This document shows, in pieces, positions 6,201 to 10,461 of a stretch of DNA of 10,461 bases. A program made the position numbers and the translations under genes. Source of the DNA: Selenomonas sp. (GTDB lineage: Bacteria > Bacillota > Negativicutes > Selenomonadales > Selenomonadaceae); the NCBI GenBank assembly GCA_015265235.1, contig JABZYJ010000067.1, positions 1-10,461 on the forward strand, written 5' to 3'. Numbering within the stretch: the stretch's first letter is position 1; each line of letters opens with the position of its first letter. The notes under the pieces were generated by a model. The model had not been told where the DNA came from. It was given only the letters and a program-made list of their open reading frames with translations, and did no database searches.

Positions 6201-6242
6201 AAAAAGAGCTTTCAAACGCCGAATCGGCTGAATGAAAGCTCT
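6201..6242 (-). terminator. Terminator of the M48/TPR operon
   Basis: On the minus strand AGAGCTTTCA (6242-6233) pairs with TGAAAGCTCT (6214-6205), and the T run 6205-6201 follows. An inner GCCG/CGGC stem fills the loop. It lies about 50 nt after the stop of the TPR gene. A second small hairpin (6249-6271, one bulged C) stands between stop and terminator. Confidence 0.85.
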
Positions 6243-6288
6243 CGCTGCGTCGCCTGCACAAAGGCAGCGACAAATGAACGATCGGCGA

Positions 6289-7410
6289 TTACTTGATCCG
6301 CTCGAGTACGGCGTAGTAGCCATCCGCACGTCGAAGGCCCTTGAGGGTATCGAGATAGTAGACCAGATGATAGACCCCCTCGGTACCCGTTGTTTCGATA
6401 CTGAGGTATACGAGCAGCCCACTCACAAGGTAAGTGCCGGCTGGGCCATCATTGACCGCACCGAGCATGTATCCATTCGCCGAACGGGGAAAGAACGGAA
6501 TGACCAAAGGCTGGCATGTATAGTTGTCGCCGATGAACACGCCCGTGTCATCCATCAGTGCGACGGCTTCGCCTTCTCCATAGGGGAGCACACAAAAGTG
6601 AACGAGACCCGAGGTAGGTTTTCCTCTGATGAGCATGGTGCTGATGTCAGCCCGCTCGGGGTTCTCCGGATGTTGTATCGTATGAAATCCGTATGGATCT
6701 GTCAGCAGGAATACGTGCCCCATCAGCTCCGAGAGCGGCGGTACGGCGTCCGTACGCACGGGCTCAGAGGAATAGTCCGCCCAGCGCATCGTGGCGCAGC
6801 GCTCGGGTGGATCGGCGCTCTGCACCCGTGCATAGATTGCTGCTGCGGCCCCCATGTATGCCTCTCGCCGCGCGGCACGTTCCGCCGCCGCGCGTTCCTC
6901 GATCTTTGCGCGTACTTCGTCGCAGACCGCACGAACCTCAGGTGTATCGTAGCGCGTGCCCCGCACCATCTTCAGATCTTCCGCCGCCGCATCGTACTCT
7001 CCGCGCTGATACCGGCTCATGCCGCGGACGAGCTCTGCCATGCCGGCGACACCGGCCTTGGTCAGCTCACGGGCGCTGCGACGATGGATGGCGGTGTTGG
7101 CATCACGCTCGGCGACCTCATAGTCGCCCAGTTTGTAACGGCAGTAGGCGCGCTCTGCGTAGCCGCCGACCCGCTCGTCGATGCGAATCACCTGTGTGTA
7201 GTGTTCGATCGCCGCCGTGTAGTCGCCCGCCTCGCGTTCTGCGTCCGCCTGCGCAAGCAGCCTCTGTGCACGTTCCTCATCGGCGGCGGTCACGCTGCGA
7301 TACACCTTTTGGTTGGCCTGTACGGGAGCCATCACAGCGATGCTCCAAACACACGCAGCAGAGAGTGCTGCGGCGATGGTCGCTGTGTAGATTGTTTTCC
7401 GCGTCCTCAT
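6289..7410 (-). CDS. Secreted TPR protein with an unassigned C-terminal domain
   Basis: This 373-residue product starts with a signal peptide (RTRK, hydrophobic 8-28, likely cut after VQA at 30-32). Tetratricopeptide-like helical repeats follow at about 45-80 (ADAEREAGDYTAAIEHYTQVIRID), 82-110 (YAERAYCRYKLGDYEVAERD) and 125-150 (LVRGMSRYQRGEYDAAAEDL). A charged, probably coiled helix runs from about 158 to 188. The C-terminal half (about 205-373) contains MGHVFLLTDPYG, a VHFCVLPYGEGEAVALMDDTG segment and SGLLVYLSIETTGTEG; I cannot assign it to a family. TPRs bind partner proteins, so a periplasmic scaffold or adaptor for the upstream protease is a fair guess. The ATG at 7410 is 4 nt after the stop of the M48 gene, and its ribosome site (GAGGTGAGG) overlaps the last codons of that gene, so the pair is probably translationally coupled. 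The terminator is at 6201-6242. Confidence 0.82.
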   Translation of the reverse strand: MRTRKTIYTATIAAALSAACVWSIAVMAPVQANQKVYRSVTAADEERAQRLLAQADAEREAGDYTAAIEHYTQVIRIDERVGGYAERAYCRYKLGDYEVAERDANTAIHRRSARELTKAGVAGMAELVRGMSRYQRGEYDAAAEDLKMVRGTRYDTPEVRAVCDEVRAKIEERAAAERAARREAYMGAAAAIYARVQSADPPERCATMRWADYSSEPVRTDAVPPLSELMGHVFLLTDPYGFHTIQHPENPERADISTMLIRGKPTSGLVHFCVLPYGEGEAVALMDDTGVFIGDNYTCQPLVIPFFPRSANGYMLGAVNDGPAGTYLVSGLLVYLSIETTGTEGVYHLVYYLDTLKGLRRADGYYAVLERIK

Positions 7411-7414
7411 GTCC

Positions 7415-9118
7415 TCACCTCAGACGTGCCATGTATGTCGCGGGGATGTCCTTCGCGCTCGGATTTGCCTCGTGGTATGCCTTGTACTCCACGAAGGCAT
7501 TCTCCGTGGCCCCCTGTGCGTCGAAGATGTCCCCCGCGACCTTATAGGCATAGGAGTCGACATCCTTTGCCGCGAGCGCCGTATTACAGTCGGCAAGCGC
7601 GCGCTCGTGGTCGCCCATATCACGATAGATGATCGCGCGTGAGACATAGCCGCCACCCCATGTGGGGGCTTTGGTGATGACTTCGTTGACGAGCGCCAGT
7701 GCGCCGTCATAGTCCTTGCGTGCGCTGAGTACTGTCGCCATCCCGCTCCGTGCCCGCAGGTTATTCGGATCGAGTGCGCTCGCCCGGCGGAACTCCTTTT
7801 CCGCGAAATCCGTGAGACCGAGTTTCATGTAGAGCTCGCCGTTGAGGGCCTTGTACGGCGCATCTTTGGTGTGCTCCGCCTGTGACCTCCGCAGCGCCGC
7901 GTTCTTTTGACTGCGCTCGAGCTCCGCCCTGAGGAATGTCGCGCGGGCGTTGGTCTTGCTGTCGTTTTCATAGGCGCGTTCCACCATCGTCTGGAACCGT
8001 GCACCAAGCCCCGCCTCTGCGCGCAGGGCATTCTTCAACGGCTGATAGACGGCGTTATCATCGAGGAAATCGATCCGCCCATCCTCCAACGTACGGAAAT
8101 TCCAGTCCGTAACGAAGCGGTGGTCATGGAATCCCTTGGCAATGCCACCCGCGATCAGATACGCCATCTCCTCGGCGTCCTGTGCACCGTCCGGCTCAGC
8201 GATCAGCAGCAGCTCCTTGTCAAAGTAGACGTCGTTCACATTGCGTACCTCTGGGTGCCCAATGCCGTAGGCCGTGAGGAGCGCCGCCATATCTTTCAGC
8301 CGATTGCGCGTATCCGGGTGCTCGGCCGGTTCAAAGAAATCCGTGAATTGGTCACGGTGTTCCGTATAGTAGCTCATGCGCGCCATGGCGGCCGCCGGGC
8401 CACCGGGATTGAATCCCGCACTCGCCATGGTATAGAATCCATTGCGGTCGGCATCCTTCTCGTTCGGCACGTTAATGTTCTTGACCTTGAGGAATTTGAT
8501 CCAGTCGTCCGTGAGCTCCGAGCCGACACCAAAGGTCGCACTGCTGAGGGCATTGCTGGCGAGATCCCCCGCAAAATCTGCGATGACCTGCTTTGCCGCC
8601 GCATTCGCGGTGTGCTGATTGTACCCGTGCGTCATCTCATGACCGAGGATGGCGGCGACTTCGTCGCGGTTGTAGCCGCACGCCGTGACAAGGCCGTCAT
8701 TCATGCAGATGAAATCGGTGAAATTGCAGTACGCGTTGAATTCGTTGTTCGGAACGACCTTCAGGCGAAAGGGAAGAGAGTCGTTGCGCAGGACATAGTC
8801 TCCCTTTTCGAGGAGGACGGCAAATACATCCTCCGTGACCCTCACCGCCTCTGGGTCTACCTCGCGCGCGGCATCACCCAGCTCCTTCTTATACAGCTCG
8901 TCCTGCAGGACAGGATTGTCGCCCGCATCCAGATATCCCGCGCGGACGGCAGACGATTTGCTCGCTGCATTGGCCGCACCGCCGAGAATGTCCCCCAGCC
9001 CAATGAATGCCTCGGCGCGCGGCACGCCCAGAGGTGCGCCCGACAGGAGCGCCGCTGCCGCTGCGACGGCCGCCATCCGTTGCCATCTCTTTCGTAACAT
9101 CTGTTGTCCCTTTTTCAT
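7415..9118 (-). CDS. Secreted M48-family zinc metalloprotease with C-terminal TPRs (BepA-like)
   Basis: This 567-residue product has a signal peptide (RKRWQRMAAVAAAAALLSGA, cut near the AEA at 35-37). The peptidase domain covers about 90-285. HEMTH (160-164) supplies the two zinc histidines and catalytic Glu161; NEKDAD (219-224) supplies the third ligand Glu220; HPDTRNRL (267-274) is the typical M48 closing motif. A middle segment (290-420) is followed by TPR-like repeats (about 425-550, e.g. GELYMKLGLTDFAEKEFRRASALDPNN). This order is that of BepA/YfgC-type periplasmic proteases, which degrade or help assemble outer-membrane proteins, fitting a diderm Firmicute. An ATG at 9175 has no ribosome site. 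The ATG at 9118 follows AAAGGGA at moderate spacing, and one at 9100 follows AAGGGA by 6 nt, so 9100 is the main alternative; both keep the signal peptide. It is the first gene of a two-gene operon. Confidence 0.88.
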   Translation of the reverse strand: MKKGQQMLRKRWQRMAAVAAAAALLSGAPLGVPRAEAFIGLGDILGGAANAASKSSAVRAGYLDAGDNPVLQDELYKKELGDAAREVDPEAVRVTEDVFAVLLEKGDYVLRNDSLPFRLKVVPNNEFNAYCNFTDFICMNDGLVTACGYNRDEVAAILGHEMTHGYNQHTANAAAKQVIADFAGDLASNALSSATFGVGSELTDDWIKFLKVKNINVPNEKDADRNGFYTMASAGFNPGGPAAAMARMSYYTEHRDQFTDFFEPAEHPDTRNRLKDMAALLTAYGIGHPEVRNVNDVYFDKELLLIAEPDGAQDAEEMAYLIAGGIAKGFHDHRFVTDWNFRTLEDGRIDFLDDNAVYQPLKNALRAEAGLGARFQTMVERAYENDSKTNARATFLRAELERSQKNAALRRSQAEHTKDAPYKALNGELYMKLGLTDFAEKEFRRASALDPNNLRARSGMATVLSARKDYDGALALVNEVITKAPTWGGGYVSRAIIYRDMGDHERALADCNTALAAKDVDSYAYKVAGDIFDAQGATENAFVEYKAYHEANPSAKDIPATYMARLR

Positions 9119-9178
9119 CACACACCATTCCCTTTCTGGTCGCCCCACATTTCCTATTTTGTTATAATCTGTCATCTA

Positions 9179-9207
9179 ATATTATCATTTATCTTTTTCC
9201 TTTTCAA
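9179..9207 (-). promoter_or_regulatory. Promoter of the M48/TPR operon
   Basis: On the minus strand TTGAAA (9207-9202) and TAATAT (9184-9179) are 17 nt apart in an AT-rich stretch. The transcript would have a leader of about 50 nt before the ATG at 9118. On the plus side of this intergenic region (9208-9285) I see no convincing promoter for the divergent gene. Confidence 0.6.
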
Positions 9208-9285
9208 GGAACTACGAACAAAATGCAGGGCTTTCGCGCCGCACGTCGAATTCATACCATAATATAGGAAAGAGGAGGCCGTGCC

Positions 9286-10461
9286 ATGTCCATCGTTGCC
9301 GCATACGCCCTGCCGCACCCGCCGCTCCTGCTGCCGGAGGTGGGGCAGGGCGAGGAGCGAAAGCTCCAGCTGACGCAGAACGCCTACGAGCGCGCGATGA
9401 AGGAGGCGGCAGAGCTCACGCCCGAGACGGTGATCGTCGCGAGCCCGCACACGGTGATGTACGCGGACTACTTCCACATCGCGCCGGGCGAGATGGCGTC
9501 GGGGGACTTCGCCGCGTTCGGTGCGCCCGATCTGCGCGTCATGGCGGACTACGATGAGCCCTTTGCCAAGGAGCTCGCAAAGGCGGCGGCCGCCGAAGGG
9601 ATCGCAGCGGGCGGCGTTGGCGGGCGAAATGCCGCACTCGATCACGGGGTGATGGTGCCGCTCTCCTTCCTTGAGGCGCACACGGCGGACTTTCGTCTCG
9701 TGCGCGTCGGCGTCTCGGGGCTCTCACCCAAGGAGCACTATGTGTTCGGCCGGTGCATCGCCCGCGTGGCGGAGGAGCTCGGACGGCGGGCGGTCTTTTT
9801 CGCGAGCGGCGATCTCTCCCACCGCCTGACGCCCGACGCACCGCGCGGCTTTGCGCCCGAGGGGCCGCGGTTTGACAAGGCGTGCATGAAGTATCTGGAG
9901 GAGGGCGATTTCCTAAAGCTCCTGCGCATGGAGCCCGCCCTCTATCAGCCGGCGGCGGAGTGCGCCCTGCGCGGGCTGTGGATGCTGGCGGGTGTGCTCG
10001 ACGCACGCGCACTGAAGATCAAAAAACTCTCCTATCAGGGGACGACGGGCGTCGGTTACGGGCTCGTGTCGTTCAAGGTGACGCGCGAGGATCCGCGCCG
10101 CAGCTTCGTGGAGCGGTATGAGATGCTGGAGCGGCGCGCCCGCGAGGAACGCCGCGCGGCAGAGGACGACTATGTGCGGCTCGCCCGCCGCGCCGTGGAG
10201 ACGATCGTCCGCACGGGGAAACTGCCGCCCATGCCCGCAGAGCTCCCGGAGGAGATGATGGGGCGCGCGGGGGTCTACGTGACGCTCACGCGGGACGGCA
10301 CGCCGCGCGGGACGTACGGCACGTTCGAGCCGTCGGCAAAGAGTATCGCCGACGAGATCACGCGCAATGCCGCGCACGCCGCACGAAACGACACTCACGT
10401 CGCCCCCGTGACAGAGGAGGAGCTGGACGCGCTCGACATCACGGTCGACGTGCTCAGCGAG
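9286..10461 (+). CDS. amrA: AmmeMemoRadiSam system fused B (LigB/Memo-like) and A (AMMECR1-like) protein, 3' end outside the window
   Basis: The 392 codons seen are open at the right edge; fused proteins of this kind are typically about 450-480 residues. Residues 1-265 form the B part, related to LigB-type extradiol dioxygenases and Memo. It has His11 (LPHPPLL), His55 (SPHTV), His120 (NAALDHGVMVPL) and His179 (ASGDLSHRL), the usual metal-site positions. A charged helix (275-297) links to the A part from about 295, recognisable by YVRLARRAVETIV, SIADEITRNAAHAA and DITVDVLSE. A, B and a radical-SAM protein normally occur together; their reaction is not established, so I give none. The AMMECR1 motif LRGCIG reads PRGTYG (340-345). 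The ATG at 9286 has AGAGGAGG (9271-9278) 7 nt upstream. Nearly every codon ends in G or C, more than in the other genes. The radical-SAM partner (amrS) is expected just downstream. Confidence 0.88.
   Translation, partial: MSIVAAYALPHPPLLLPEVGQGEERKLQLTQNAYERAMKEAAELTPETVIVASPHTVMYADYFHIAPGEMASGDFAAFGAPDLRVMADYDEPFAKELAKAAAAEGIAAGGVGGRNAALDHGVMVPLSFLEAHTADFRLVRVGVSGLSPKEHYVFGRCIARVAEELGRRAVFFASGDLSHRLTPDAPRGFAPEGPRFDKACMKYLEEGDFLKLLRMEPALYQPAAECALRGLWMLAGVLDARALKIKKLSYQGTTGVGYGLVSFKVTREDPRRSFVERYEMLERRAREERRAAEDDYVRLARRAVETIVRTGKLPPMPAELPEEMMGRAGVYVTLTRDGTPRGTYGTFEPSAKSIADEITRNAAHAARNDTHVAPVTEEELDALDITVDVLSE

Noticed and set aside
6232..7632. Long open frame of 466 codons on the plus strand
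   Set aside because: It lies antisense to the TPR gene and the end of the M48 gene, is rich in Arg, Cys and His with no domain, and has no ribosome site. It is a by-product of GC-rich codon use.
7907..9097. Open frame of 396 codons on the plus strand
   Set aside because: It is antisense to the M48 protease, whose HExxH, ExxAD and HPDTR motifs show which strand is coding.
9913..10398. Minus-strand open frame at the right edge
   Set aside because: It is a shadow of the very GC-rich AmmeMemoRadiSam gene, whose domains on the plus strand are clear.

Overview
The window reads like a chromosomal accessory stretch of a moderately GC-rich, diderm Firmicute, most likely an oral or gut Selenomonas-type Negativicute. 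The grounds are the strong GGAGG ribosome sites, an FhaB-type adhesin together with BepA-like secreted M48/TPR proteins (which suggest an outer membrane), an Rpn-family gene with the C-terminal helix-turn-helix tail common in that group, and a fused AmmeMemoRadiSam B/A protein. The taxonomic call is inference. By eye, base composition is uneven: mixed codon endings at the left, and almost only G/C third positions in the gene at the right edge.

Left part (1-4500). The minus strand carries a start-less, 5'-truncated piece of a filamentous-haemagglutinin/CdiA-type adhesin (1425 down to 1, running off the window). It sits directly against the terminator of a small FMN-binding-type (PNPOx-like) gene (1478-1897, minus). 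That gene is divergent from a WYL-domain transcription regulator (1980 onward, plus), and the shared intergenic region holds a 7-bp inverted repeat that is a good operator candidate. The regulator is broken. A 9-T tract puts it out of frame, and its last C-terminal segment has been replaced by treC (2753-4411, plus), a clear trehalose-6-phosphate hydrolase whose ribosome site lies inside the remnant of the regulator. One extra T in the tract would fuse regulator and hydrolase into a single 810-residue frame. A perfect 16-bp stem serves as a bidirectional terminator after treC.

Middle part (4500-6250). A small secreted protein with two SmpA/BLIP-like repeats (minus) is followed by an AT-rich leader with three related arms, a strong ribosome site and a 14-codon open frame that looks like the stump of a lost gene. 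Then comes an Rpn-family PD-(D/E)XK nuclease gene (minus) with a consensus promoter and a plausible internal start near its 3' end.

Right part (6200-10461). A two-gene minus-strand operon encodes a secreted M48 zinc metalloprotease with C-terminal TPRs and, 4 nt downstream, a secreted TPR protein with an unassigned C-terminal domain; the promoter and terminator are visible. Divergent from it, and cut by the window end, is a fused AmmeMemoRadiSam B (LigB/Memo-like) plus A (AMMECR1-like) protein. Its AMMECR1 signature motif is unusual.

No tRNA, rRNA, CRISPR array or intact insertion sequence was seen. The most unusual points are the regulator/treC junction at a homopolymer, the switch-like AT-rich leader before the 14-codon frame, the possible gene-within-gene in rpn, and the degenerate AMMECR1 motif.
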